From Pseudomonadota bacterium (GTDB lineage: Bacteria; Pseudomonadota; Gammaproteobacteria; Ga0077536), in the NCBI GenBank assembly GCA_016719885.1, contig JADJYF010000012.1, positions 172,609-236,608 on the forward strand: a stretch of DNA of 64,000 nucleotides, given 5' to 3'. Position numbers and translations under genes: made by a program. Shown here one piece after another: positions 9,180 through 17,405 of the stretch; the stretch's first letter is position 1, and the number at the start of each line of letters is the position of its first letter. The notes under the pieces were generated by a model. It made no database searches. It was not told where the DNA came from and saw only the letters and a program-made list of their open reading frames with translations.

Positions 9180-9248
9180 AGTTGGCGCGCCCGACAGGAT
9201 TGATTCGCCCGCGCTTGGGTGCGCGCTCACCCCTGCGGGGCGTCGGCG
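9180..9248 (-). repeat. Left half of a split tRNA-Arg-derived repeat unit
   Basis: This stretch repeats the 3' end of the tRNA-Arg gene (ggcgcgcccgacaggatt) followed by the first part of the 84-bp inserted element, including the hairpins CGCCC/GGGTG and CCCC-TGC-GGGG. It stops abruptly where the IS256-family remnant begins. The matching right half resumes at about 10064, so the IS interrupted one repeat unit. Confidence 0.7.
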
Positions 9249-9253
9249 GGGCC

Positions 9254-10057
9254 TGTCAGTATTTTTGTGTGCGAGGCATTCGGTTAAGTCGGGTTGGTAA
9301 AGCGTTCGCCGAAGGCAATGGCGAACTGGTTCATGGCCTGTCGCCATTCCAACAGACCGGTCCAGTCGGCTGGATGTGCGCAAGGCCAGCCATAGCAGTT
9401 TGCTCCCGCTCGTCCAGGGAAGTGTCCCCGGGTCTTGATGATCTTGCGCAGCTGGCTTTGAGGCTGATCGCGTTGGTGGTGTAAATCACGCGCCGGATCC
9501 GGGAGCGAACGCGAAGAACGGGAGACGGGCCACCCGGGGCTACCACCGTCGGATGCTTCTGTGGCGCTGGCCTCGAACGCGTTCAATGCCGCCGGCCGCT
9601 TCGCGCTGCCGCGTAAATCGCCGGAGCGCCGCCGCCAGCCTGCGGTCTTTCCACGATGCGTAGTCGAGGCTGTTGCGTAGCAGGTGCACGATGCAGGTTT
9701 GCAGCGTCTCGCCGGACCGTAGATAAGGCTTGGCAGGCCCTTCAGGCCATCCGTCACCGCGATCAGGATGTCGCCGATGCCGCGGGTCTTCAGGTCGTTG
9801 AACACCTTCCGAACTTGGCGCCCGGCTGTTCAATCCACAGGCCCAAGACGCGTGCCGTCCGGCAGCACGGCCAGCGCCAGGTAAACGGCCTTGTTCCGAA
9901 CCACCGCGTCGGATCTTCACCCGCAGGGCGCGAAGAACGGGCGAGCGGCGGCTCGCCAAGCGACCACGGGGGGGGGGGGGGGGCGGGCCGGGGGGAGCCC
10001 CGGGCGCGCTCCCTTGGTCGTCTTTCTGCTTGGCATAACGAGTCCTCGGTCATGTTA
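9254..10057 (-). mobile_element. Decayed IS256-family insertion sequence (internal deletion)
   Basis: The left edge reads tgtcagtatttttgtgtgcg, matching the terminal repeat of the related element at 56064-56088 in reverse orientation. Minus-strand coding remnants of an IS256 (mutator-type) transposase appear in changing frames: FNDLKTRGIGDILIAVTDGL near 9800, HLLRNSLDYASWKDRR, IRRVIYTTNAIS and MNQFAIAFGERF near 9300. The start codon region (about 10035, MPSRKTT-like) is joined through a 16-G tract directly to about residue 190, so most of the N-terminal half is deleted. The right terminal repeat is missing. Confidence 0.85.
9968..9983. other. 16-bp poly-G tract
   Basis: Sixteen consecutive G residues on the plus strand, flanked by further G-rich sequence. 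The tract sits exactly at the internal deletion junction of the IS256-family remnant. It could be slippage during deletion or an assembly or gap-filling artefact. Confidence 0.9.
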
Positions 10058-10063
10058 CGGCAG

Positions 10064-10429
10064 GCGCATGTTGTCGCAGATCCTCATCGAGCGTCACACA
10101 AGAATGGGCCCCACTGGCCCATTTCTTTAGTTGGCGCGCCGACAGGATTGATCGCCCGCGCTTGGGGGCGTCGGCGCACGGCGCCTGTCCAACATCGCTG
10201 GCGATGTTGTCGAACCTCAGGTCCTCATCGAGCGGTCAGGCACAACAACTAAAAGAAATGGGCCCCACTGGGCCCATTTCTTTTAGTTGGCGCGCCCGAC
10301 AGGATTGACTCGCCCGCGCTTCTACGCGTGCTCACCCCTGCGGGGCGTCGGCGCAGGGCGCCTCCGTCCAACATCGCTGCGCGATGTTGTCGAACCCAGG
10401 TCCTCATCGAGCGGTCAGGCACAACAACT
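10064..10429 (-). repeat. Tandem decayed tRNA-Arg/terminator repeat units
   Basis: The right half of the split unit (about 10064-10129) is followed by two further units. Each has the terminator hairpin core (ggccccactgg at 10107 and 10261; the third is the real one at 10440), then the 3' end of tRNA-Arg, then the structured insert, then tcgaacc and the spacer aggtcctcatcgagcggtc. The period between the second and third terminators is 179 bp. The 5' half of the tRNA is absent from these copies. Confidence 0.75.
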
Positions 10430-10463
10430 AAAAGAAATGGGCCCCACTGGGCCCATTTCTTTT
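10430..10463 (-). terminator. Intrinsic terminator of tRNA-Arg
   Basis: A perfect 15-bp stem (aaaagaaatgggccc and its complement) with a CACT loop lies directly after the tRNA CCA end on the minus strand. The descending arm ends in TTTCTTTTAG, serving as the U-rich tail. Near-identical copies occur at about 10251-10284 and, shorter, at 10101-10129. Confidence 0.8.
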
Positions 10464-10466
10464 AGT

Positions 10467-10543
10467 TGGCGCGCCCGACAGGATTCGAACCTGTGACCTC
10501 TGCCTTCGGAGGGCAGCACTCTATCCAGCTGAGCTACGGGCGC
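10467..10543 (-). tRNA. tRNA-Arg (anticodon CCG)
   Basis: A complete cloverleaf on the minus strand. The acceptor stem GCGCCCG pairs with CGGGCGC. The D-arm is GCTCAGCTGGATAGAGT, and the anticodon stem CTGCC/GGCAG encloses loop CTCCGAA with anticodon CCG (plus-strand 10507-10509). The T-arm is ACAGG-TTCGAAT-CCTGT, and discriminator G plus CCA are encoded. It reads the CGG arginine codon. A -10-like TATACT lies 15-20 bp upstream and a strong terminator follows. It is the only intact copy in an array of broken duplicates. Confidence 0.97.
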
Positions 10544-10557
10544 GTGGTGAGGCGGGA

Positions 10558-10563
10558 AGTATA
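10558..10563 (-). promoter_or_regulatory. -10 element of tRNA-Arg promoter
   Basis: TATACT on the minus strand (plus-strand agtata) lies 15-20 nt upstream of the tRNA 5' end, a normal spacing for a sigma-70 tRNA promoter. The same box is duplicated with the downstream unit at about 10756-10761. No good -35 hexamer is visible 17 bp upstream (CAACGG), and the tract in between is GC-rich. Confidence 0.55.
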
Positions 10564-10583
10564 ACGGCATTCGGGGGCGGCCG

Positions 10584-10742
10584 TTGGCCCGACAGGATTG
10601 ATTCGCCCGCGCTTGGGCGCGTGCTCACCCCTGCGGGGCGTCGGCGCGTTGCGCCTCCGTCCAACATCGCTGCGCGATGTTGTCGAACCTGTGACCTCTG
10701 CCTTCGCCGGAAAGCACTCTATCCAGCTGAGCTACGGGCGCG
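10584..10742 (-). pseudogene. tRNA-Arg pseudogene interrupted in the T-loop by an 84-bp structured element
   Basis: This copy contains the tRNA 3' part (cccgacaggatt, with four acceptor bases lost), then 84 bp of insert (10600-10683), then the rest of the tRNA from cgaacctg to the acceptor stem (10684-10742). The anticodon stem and loop are altered (cttcgccggaaag). The unit period fits exactly: the intact tRNA-plus-promoter unit spans 118 bp (10466 to 10584), and this one spans 198 bp (10584 to 10782), i.e. 118 minus 4 plus 84. Four hairpins are predicted in the insert. Confidence 0.8.
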
Positions 10743-10781
10743 TGGTGAGGCGGGAAGTATAACGGCATTCGGGGGCGGCCG

Positions 10782-10960
10782 TTGGCCCGACAGGATTGAT
10801 TCGCCCGCGCTTGGGCGCGTGCTCACCCCTGCGGGGCGTCGGCGCATGGCGCCGCCGTCCAACATCGCTGCGCGATGTTGTCGAACCTGTGACCTCTGCC
10901 TTCGGAGGGCACTCCCTCGAGCTCGGGCCGCGGGCACTCGCTACCCGCTCCCAATGCCCT
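10782..10960 (-). repeat. Outermost tRNA-Arg repeat unit with structured insert, truncated
   Basis: A further copy of the tRNA 3' end and the 84-bp insert. The insert's third hairpin has the loop ATG instead of GTT, with unchanged arms GGCGC/GCGCC. After cgaacctgtgacctctgcctt the tRNA similarity ends within the anticodon arm and is replaced by unrelated GC-rich sequence (ctcgagctcgggccgcggg). Confidence 0.7.
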
Positions 10961-11072
10961 GAGTAGCCTAGTGAAACAGTTCGATTTGGCTATAATGCCG
11001 GCGGCCCGCGTCCGGCTGGAATGCGCGGCATAAGAATGATCTGGCGCTTCCCTCTTCCTTCGAGAGACCAAA

Positions 11073-11948
11073 ATGAGCAATCAACAAGACGACTCGGTGT
11101 TCGTTAGAAATTTCTCCCTGGTACTGCTGTTCCTGGTGGTGGTGGGCTTGACGGCCTTCGTGTTGGCGAAAATCGTCAACGGCGGCGCGGAGGTCAAGTA
11201 CGGACCGAGAGGCAACGAAGCGGCCAATGTCGCGCCGGTCGGCGCGGTCAATACCGGCGGTGATGCGGTCGCCGTGGCGGGCGCCAACACCGGCGCCGAA
11301 GTGGCCAGCACGGCGGCACCGGCCGCCGCCGCGAGCAGCGACCCGGGCAAGTCGACTTACGACAGCGTGTGTTTTGCGTGCCATGCGCAAGGCATTGCCG
11401 GCGCGCCGAAGCACGGCGATGTGGCGGCCTGGGAAAGCCGCGTGGCGCAGGGTCACGACACCCTGGTGCAGCACGCCATCGCCGGTTTCACCGGGCAGGC
11501 GGGCATGATGCCGGCGCGCGGTGGCAACCCGACCCTGACCGACGCCCAGGTCACGGCCGCGGTGGAATACATGATGGCCGCCGTCGGCGGCAAGAAAGAG
11601 GGCGACGCCGCACCGGCCGCCGCCCCCGCCGCGGAGCCTGCCGCCGCGGCGCCGGCCGCTGACGCCGCAGCCGCCGCGCCGGCCGTGGCTGACGCCGGCA
11701 AGGGCAAGGCCACCTACGACGCAGTGTGCTTCGTGTGCCACACCCCGGGCGCCGCCGGTGCACCGAAACTCGGCGACAAGGCTGGCTGGGAGCCGCGCAT
11801 CGCCAAGGGCGTCGACGTACTGCACGCCAGCGCCATCAATGGCTTCATGGGCAGCGCCGGCATGATGCCGCCCAAGGGTGGCCGTCCGGACCTGGCGGAC
11901 GCGGACGTCAAGGCCGCCGTCGACTACATGCTCGAGGCCGTCAAGTAG
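11073..11948 (+). CDS. Membrane-anchored diheme cytochrome c (two c5-type domains)
   Basis: A 291-residue protein. Residues ~12-34 (FSLVLLFLVVVGLTAFVLAK) form one membrane anchor, so the rest is periplasmic. Two tandem cytochrome c5-like domains follow, with heme motifs CFACH (Cys100) and CFVCH (Cys219) and distal methionines in GMMPARGG and GMMPPKGG. An Ala/Pro-rich linker of about 40 residues separates them, and another low-complexity segment follows the anchor. It probably shuttles electrons to a terminal oxidase or periplasmic reductase. A strong terminator follows. Duplication of one domain is evident from the matching sequences. Confidence 0.93.
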   Translation: MSNQQDDSVFVRNFSLVLLFLVVVGLTAFVLAKIVNGGAEVKYGPRGNEAANVAPVGAVNTGGDAVAVAGANTGAEVASTAAPAAAASSDPGKSTYDSVCFACHAQGIAGAPKHGDVAAWESRVAQGHDTLVQHAIAGFTGQAGMMPARGGNPTLTDAQVTAAVEYMMAAVGGKKEGDAAPAAAPAAEPAAAAPAADAAAAAPAVADAGKGKATYDAVCFVCHTPGAAGAPKLGDKAGWEPRIAKGVDVLHASAINGFMGSAGMMPPKGGRPDLADADVKAAVDYMLEAVK

Positions 11949-11960
11949 GCTTCACCGCGA

Positions 11961-12016
11961 CGAGGCCCTGCCCATCACGTTGCACGCGGCGTGATGGGCA
12001 GGGCCTCGTTTTTTTT
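11961..12016 (+). terminator. Strong intrinsic terminator after the diheme cytochrome
   Basis: Cgaggccctgcccatcacg (11961-11979) and its exact complement (11990-12008) make a 19-bp stem with a 10-nt loop, followed by eight T residues (12009-12016). It also separates the cytochrome from the convergent uvrD gene. Confidence 0.95.
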
Positions 12017-12042
12017 ACCGGACTTGCGTGCCCGTCGACACG

Positions 12043-14218
12043 TCAGCCGCTGGCCTCGAGGTTGGCATAGGCGGCCACCAGCCACTTCACACCATCGGCC
12101 TCGAAGTTGACCTGCACCCTGGAATGTTCGCCCTGGCCTTCCATGTGCAACACCACGCCCTCGCCGAAGATCTTGTGACGCACGCGTTGGCCGAGGCGCA
12201 GACCGAAAGCGTTGGCGGAGTGCTCCATCACCAGCCCCGAGCCGCCGCTGACGCCGGTGCGCCCGGCGCTCACACGCCCACCCAGCCGCACTTCCTCCAT
12301 CACCTCGCGCGGCAGTTCGCGGATGAAGCGCGACGGCTGCGGATAGAAATCGGCGCCATGCAGGCGTCGTGATTCCGCGTAGGTGATGGTGAGCTTCTTC
12401 ATCGCGCGCGTGATGCCGACGTAGCACAGCCGCCGCTCTTCCTCGAGTTGCACCGGGTCTGCCGCCGAGCGCATGGGGGAACAAGCCCTCCTCGACGCCG
12501 ACCAGGAATACCTGCGGAAACTCGAGGCCCTTGGCCGAATGCAGCGTCATCAGCTGCACGCAATCGCTGTAGGCCTCGGCCTGACCATCGCCCGATTCCA
12601 GCGCGGCATGGGTCAAGAAAGCGGCGAGTATCGGGATCTCCTCATCGTCGATGGCAGGCTTGAAGTCGCGCGCGGCGCTCACCAGTTCCTCGAGGTTCTC
12701 GATGCGATCCAGCCCGCGCTCGCCCTTCTCCTTCTTGTAATGCTCGACCAGGCCGGACTGCGCGATAACGTGCTCGAGCAGCTCCGCCAGCGGTAGCTCA
12801 TTGACCGCGATGCTCATGCGGTCGATGAGATCGAGGAAGCGTTGCAGCGCGCCCAGCGAGCGGGCCGACAGTTCCTTGGTGTCGGTCAGGCGTCGCGTCG
12901 CCTCCCACAGCGTGATGCGTTCGCGCTTGGCGACTTCGCGCAGCTCATCGATCGAACGCTGCCCGATACCGCGCGGCGGCACGTTGACGATGCGTTCGAA
13001 GGCCGCGTCGTCGCCGCGTGAACTGGCGAGGCGCACGTAGGCCAGGGCGTCCTTGATCTCGGCGCGCTCGTAGAAACGGAAGCCACCATACACGCGGTAG
13101 GGCAGCTCGGCCTGGCGTAAGGCGTCTTCCAGCACGCGCGACTGGGCGCTGGTGCGATAGAGCATGGCGCACTCGGTGAGGCGTCCGCCGTGGTCATGCC
13201 ACAGGCGAATGCGGTCCACGCAGAAACGCGCTTCGTCCAGATCGTTATAGGCCGCGTAGAGCGTGATGGGGTCGCCCTTGGCGCCGTCGGTCCACAGCTC
13301 CTTGCCGAGCCGTGAAGGATTGTTGGCGATGAGGGTGTTGGCGGCCGACAGGATGTTGCCGGTCGAACGGTAGTTCTGTTCCAGGCGCACCAGCTGGTGG
13401 CCAGGAAAATCCTTGCGAAAATGCTGCATGTTCTCGACGCGCGCGCCGCGCCAGCTGTAGATCGACTGGTCGTCGTCGCCGACCACGAAGATATTGCCGT
13501 CGTCGCCGACCAGGTTCTTCAGCCACGCGTATTGAATGGCGTTGGTATCCTGGAACTCGTCCACCAGCACGTGCCAGAAGCGTTCGCGGTAATGACGCAA
13601 GAGGCCCGGATGAGCGAGCCACAGCTCGTGGGCGCGCAGCAGCATCTCGGCGAAATCGACCAAGCCCGCGCGCTGGCAGGCGTCTTCGTAGGCGCGATAG
13701 ATGTCGACCATGGTATGCAGCGCGCCGTCGCCGTAATCGTCGACATGCTGCGGACGTTGGCCGTCGTCCTTGCGCGCATTGATGAACCACTGCGCCTCCT
13801 TGGCCGGCCATTCGTTCTCGTCGAGATTCAAGCCGCGAATGACGCGCTTGACCACGCGCAGCTGGTCGTCGGAATCGATGATCTGGAAGTTGTCGGGCAG
13901 GTTGGCGTCGCGCGCATGGGCGCGCAGGATGCGATGGGCGATGTTGTGAAAGGTGCCGACCCACATGCCGCCGATGGGCCGGCCGGTCAGTTGCTCGATG
14001 CGGCCGCGCATTTCGGCGGCAGCCTTGTTGGTGAACGTCACGGCGAGTATGCCGAGCGGCGAGGCTTGGCCGGTCTCCAGGTACCAGGCGATGCGATGCA
14101 CCAGCACCCGCGTCTTGCCGCTGCCGGCACCGGCCAGCACCAGCACCTGGTCGACGTTGGAGGCGACCGCGTCACGCTGACGCTGATTCAGTTTGGCGAG
14201 AATGGGGGAATCGGTCAT
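12043..14218 (-). CDS. uvrD: DNA helicase II UvrD (interrupted by one frameshift)
   Basis: A superfamily 1A helicase of mismatch and nucleotide-excision repair. Visible motifs: Q-motif LNQRQRDAV, Walker A AGAGSGKT, Ia TFTNKAAAEM, Walker B DEFQDTN, III VGDDDQSIYSWRGA, IV QNYRST, V LMTLHSAKGLEFPQVF, VI EEERRLCYVGITRA, and the C-terminal Tudor-like segment (VRHKIFGEGVVLHMEG). The frame breaks just after GLFPH at about 12475-12484, in a run of five C (minus strand). The coding span is 2176 bp, one more than a multiple of three. Either one extra base was introduced or the gene is truly broken. Start at ATG 14218. Confidence 0.93.
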
Positions 14219-14317
14219 GGGCGGTGTCGAGGTCAAGGCGGGCAAAGCGCTTAGTTTAGGCCATCGCGCCGCGCCTCGCCGATGGTCGGCCCGCGCGATA
14301 TTTCTTAAGCTAGCGCC

Positions 14318-15664
14318 ATGAAACAGCCCATCGCCAGCGACTACAACCACCCCGCCGTGCTCGACGAACTGGCGGTGCGCACCCTCGATGCGGCGCGTCG
14401 TGCCGGCGCCAAGGCCGTCGAGGTCGGCGTGAGCGCGGGCGAAGGCCTGTCGGTGACGGTGCGCGGCGGCGCCTGCGAGACCGTCGAGCACGAGCGCGAC
14501 AAGAGCCTCGGCGTGACCATTTACCTCGATGGCCGCAAGGGCAGCGCCACCACCTCGGACTTTTCCGACCAGGCGCTCGACGAAACCGTGCGCGCAGCGC
14601 TGCGCATCGCCGAGGTGGCCGAGCCCGATCCCCATGCCGGGCTGGCCGCCCCCGAGTTCCTCGCCAACGCCCTGCCCGATCTCGATCTCGATCATCCGTG
14701 GGACATCGACGCCGAGGCGGCGATCGCGCTCGCCATCGAATGCGAGAACGTGGCGCGCGGCGCGGACGCACGCATCAAGCAGTCGGACGGCTGCAGCGTC
14801 AACCGCTATCGCGGCAGCCGCGCTTACGCCAACTCCCACGGCTTCCATGCCGCCTACCGCGGCACGCGCCATGGACTGTCGGCGGTCATGATCGCCGAGG
14901 ACGGCGGCGGCATGCAGCGTGGTTACTGGTTCACCAGCGGGCGCGACGCCACGCGGCTCGAAGACGCAGCCACGGTCGGGCGCCTAGCCGCCGAACGCAC
15001 GCTGGCCAAGCTCGGCGCACGCAAGATTGCCACCACCCGCCTGCCGGTGATCTTCGAAGCCCGTATCGCCACCGGCCTCATCGGCCACGTGATCGGCGCC
15101 ATCAGCGGCGGCGCGCAATACCGCCGCGCCTCTTTCCTGCTCGACGCGCTGGGCGAAACCATCCTGCCGTCATTCGTCACCGTCACCGAAGACCCGCTGA
15201 TCCCGGGCGCGCTCGGCAGCGCCGCCTTCGACGACGACGGCGTCGCCACCCGGCGCAAGACCATCATCGAGCAGGGCCGCTTGAATACCTATCTCTTGAG
15301 CGCCTACGCCGCGCGCCGTCTCGGCCGCGAGCCGACCGGCAACGCCGGCGGCACGCACAACCTGTTGGTCAGCCACGGCGAGCGCGCGCTTGCCGACATC
15401 ATCGCCGGCTGCGACAGGGCGCTGCTGGTCACCGACCTCATGGGCATGGGCGTCAACGGCGTGACCGGCGATTATTCACGCGGCGCCAGCGGCTTTCTCA
15501 TCGAGAACGGCGAAATCGCCCACGCGGTGGAAGAGATCACCGTGGCCGGCAACCTCAAGGCCATGCTGAAGGACATCCGCGAAATAGGCGCCGACGTCGA
15601 AACGCGTGGCACCGTGCATATCGGCTCGGTGATGATCGGGGAGATGGCGGTCGCGGGGTCGTGA
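14318..15664 (+). CDS. pmbA: Metalloprotease PmbA/TldE
   Basis: A 448-residue TldD/PmbA family protein. Signature segments are VTVRGGACETVEHERDKSLG and the pair GVNGVTGDYSRGASGFLIEN and MLKDIREIGADVETRG near the C-terminus. TldE/PmbA pairs with TldD to form a heterodimeric zinc protease that processes modified peptides and, in E. coli, degrades CcdA and matures microcin B17. TldD is not in the window. It is divergent from uvrD across about 100 bp and ends before a cluster of REP-like palindromes. Confidence 0.95.
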   Translation: MKQPIASDYNHPAVLDELAVRTLDAARRAGAKAVEVGVSAGEGLSVTVRGGACETVEHERDKSLGVTIYLDGRKGSATTSDFSDQALDETVRAALRIAEVAEPDPHAGLAAPEFLANALPDLDLDHPWDIDAEAAIALAIECENVARGADARIKQSDGCSVNRYRGSRAYANSHGFHAAYRGTRHGLSAVMIAEDGGGMQRGYWFTSGRDATRLEDAATVGRLAAERTLAKLGARKIATTRLPVIFEARIATGLIGHVIGAISGGAQYRRASFLLDALGETILPSFVTVTEDPLIPGALGSAAFDDDGVATRRKTIIEQGRLNTYLLSAYAARRLGREPTGNAGGTHNLLVSHGERALADIIAGCDRALLVTDLMGMGVNGVTGDYSRGASGFLIENGEIAHAVEEITVAGNLKAMLKDIREIGADVETRGTVHIGSVMIGEMAVAGS

Positions 15665-15697
15665 TTCCCGGGGTGCGATTTCTTCTCCATTCTGAAT

Positions 15698-15804
15698 GTC
15701 AGACTGAAGTCTGGCCCACGGAGAAGCCCCGATTTTGGGTGTGCGAATGAATTCGCACCTACCCTGGGAGTTATCCGCGCATGTGCAACGAATTCGCCCC
15801 TACA
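15698..15804. repeat. REP-like palindromes of both types
   Basis: gtcagactgaagtctggc plus ccac (15698-15719) is a diverged type I unit, and gtgcgaatgaattcgcac plus ctac (15741-15762) is a perfect type II unit. A partial type II copy (acgaattcgcccctac) lies at about 15788-15803, touching the sthA stop. They sit between convergent pmbA and sthA. Both types share 8-bp arms, a central GA and a trailing CYAC. Confidence 0.7.
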
Positions 15805-17182
15805 GCTTGTTCCACGCATCCAGCGCCGCGATCTTGTAGGCCTCGGCCAGGGTCGGGTAGTTGAACACCGCATCGACGAAGAAATCGAGCTTGCCGTCAT
15901 GGGCCAGCACCGCTTGGCCGATGTGGATGAGTTCGGTGGCGCCCTCACCGACGATGTGCACGCCAAGCAGACGGCGGTCTTCGAGCGACACCAAGAGTTT
16001 CAACAAGCCTTCACGCAAGCCAAGGATCTGGCCGCGCGAGGTTTCGCGAAAGCGCGCGATGCCGGTTTCGTAGGCGATACCGGCGGCGCGCAGTTCTTCC
16101 TCGGTCTTGCCCACCACGCTCATTTCCGGCACCGCGTAGATGCCGAACGGGAAGATGTCGTTGGTGGCCTTGGCCACGCCGTTGAAAGCATGGGCCGCGG
16201 CTTGGCGGCCCTGCTCCATGGAAGTCGAGGCCAGCGCCGGAAAGCCGATCACGTCGCCGGCCGCATAGATGTGCGGCACGGCAGTGGCAAAATTGGCATC
16301 GACTTCCAGGCGTCCGCGGCTGTCGGTGGTGAGACCGGCGTTCTCGAGCTTGAGCTTGTCGGTGTTGCTCACGCGCCCGGAGGCAAACAAGGCCATGTTG
16401 GCGCGGATGTGTTTGCCGCTGGCGAGATGCACGACGAGTTTCTTGTCGTCGATGACTTCCACCGACTGCACGGTTTCGCCGAGGCGCAGGCTCACGCCAC
16501 GGTCGCGCAGGTGATGGGTGAATTCATCGACGATTTCACGATCGAGAAAACCGAGGATGTCGGTGCGCCCGTCGACCAGCGTCACGCCGATGTCGAGCGC
16601 ACTCAGCATGGCCGCGTACTCGACGCCGATCACGCCGGCGCCGACCACCACCACGGTGCGCGGCAATTCCTTCATGTCGAGGATGTTGTCGCTGTCGACC
16701 ACGTTGGGGCGGTCGAAGGGTATGCCCGGCGGCTGCACCGGCCGCGAGCCGGTGGCGATGAGGATCTTGTCGGCCTCGATGAGTTTCACCTCGTCGCTGC
16801 CGGTCTCGATGCGCAGCACGTGGGGCGCTTCGAACACCGCGTTGCCGGCGATGGTGTCGACGAAATTCCTGTGCAGCTTGTGCATCAGGATCTCGATTTC
16901 GTGGCGGATGGTGATGTCCAGGCGTTGCATCAGGTCTTCGGCGGTGATGCGCTCCTTGACCCGGTAGCTGCGCCCGTAGAAGCCGCGTTGACGCCAGCCG
17001 GACAGGTACAACACCGCCTCGCGCAAGGTCTTGCTGGGAATAGTGCCGGTATGCACGCAGGCGCCGCCGATGGAGAACGAACGCTCGATGAGCGCCACGG
17101 TGCGTCCGAGCTTGGCGGCCTGGATGGCGGCGCGCTGCCCTGCCGGTCCGCTGCCGATCACAACAAAATCGTACTTGGTCAT
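15800..17182 (-). CDS. sthA: Soluble pyridine nucleotide transhydrogenase SthA
   Basis: A 460-residue flavoprotein that interconverts NADPH and NADH. FAD-binding VVIGSGPAGQRAAIQAAKLG starts the protein, GACVHTGTIPSKTLRE is the SthA version of the active-site helix in which the second cysteine of the disulfide pair is replaced, VVVGAGVIGVEYAAM binds the pyridine nucleotide, and YAAGDVIGFPALAS is the second FAD motif. The dimerisation domain ends with HIGQAVLAHDGKLDFFVD and NYPTLAEAYK. The ATG at 17182 has AAAGGA upstream; the longer open frame to 17242 is not needed. Confidence 0.95.
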   Translation of the reverse strand: MTKYDFVVIGSGPAGQRAAIQAAKLGRTVALIERSFSIGGACVHTGTIPSKTLREAVLYLSGWRQRGFYGRSYRVKERITAEDLMQRLDITIRHEIEILMHKLHRNFVDTIAGNAVFEAPHVLRIETGSDEVKLIEADKILIATGSRPVQPPGIPFDRPNVVDSDNILDMKELPRTVVVVGAGVIGVEYAAMLSALDIGVTLVDGRTDILGFLDREIVDEFTHHLRDRGVSLRLGETVQSVEVIDDKKLVVHLASGKHIRANMALFASGRVSNTDKLKLENAGLTTDSRGRLEVDANFATAVPHIYAAGDVIGFPALASTSMEQGRQAAAHAFNGVAKATNDIFPFGIYAVPEMSVVGKTEEELRAAGIAYETGIARFRETSRGQILGLREGLLKLLVSLEDRRLLGVHIVGEGATELIHIGQAVLAHDGKLDFFVDAVFNYPTLAEAYKIAALDAWNKL

Positions 17183-17405
17183 GGTGTTCCTTTCAGCGAC
17201 CGCGTCCCGCCGCCCGTTTTCCGCCCCTGCCACGGCTCGCACGCTCGCGCGCGCTTGTTTAAGCTAAAGCGGAGGGCGCCCTGCACGGGGCTTCACGAGT
17301 TGAGATCAACGGAAGATGCGCCGATAACTTGAGCGCGGACGTTCCGGCAGCGGCCCGCGCACGCACGCCCGAACGGTCCGGACCGCCCAACAGGAGAACC
17401 CTTGC
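17183..17405. promoter_or_regulatory. Divergent sthA/moxR intergenic region
   Basis: This 223-bp region must drive both sthA (minus) and the moxR operon (plus). I see no strong promoter hexamers or operator symmetry. Confidence 0.3.

Noticed and set aside
10584..10742. A second functional tRNA-Arg gene with an intron
   Set aside because: The insert is in the T-loop, not the anticodon loop, the acceptor stem has lost four bases and the anticodon arm is altered, so no working tRNA would result. Bacterial tRNA introns are group I in the anticodon loop and far longer.
10064..10960. CRISPR-like array because of regular repeats
   Set aside because: Units are 118-198 bp, contain tRNA and terminator sequence and have no unique spacers of 30-40 bp; no cas genes are present.
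10621..10962. Short open reading frames across the tRNA repeats
   Set aside because: They translate the repeat and tRNA sequence itself, are duplicated with it and have no family similarity.
11975..12042. UvrD reading continuing to 11975 in the upstream frame
   Set aside because: After GLFPH that frame is arginine-rich with no UvrD similarity, while another frame ending at 12043 carries motif VI and the C-terminal domain.
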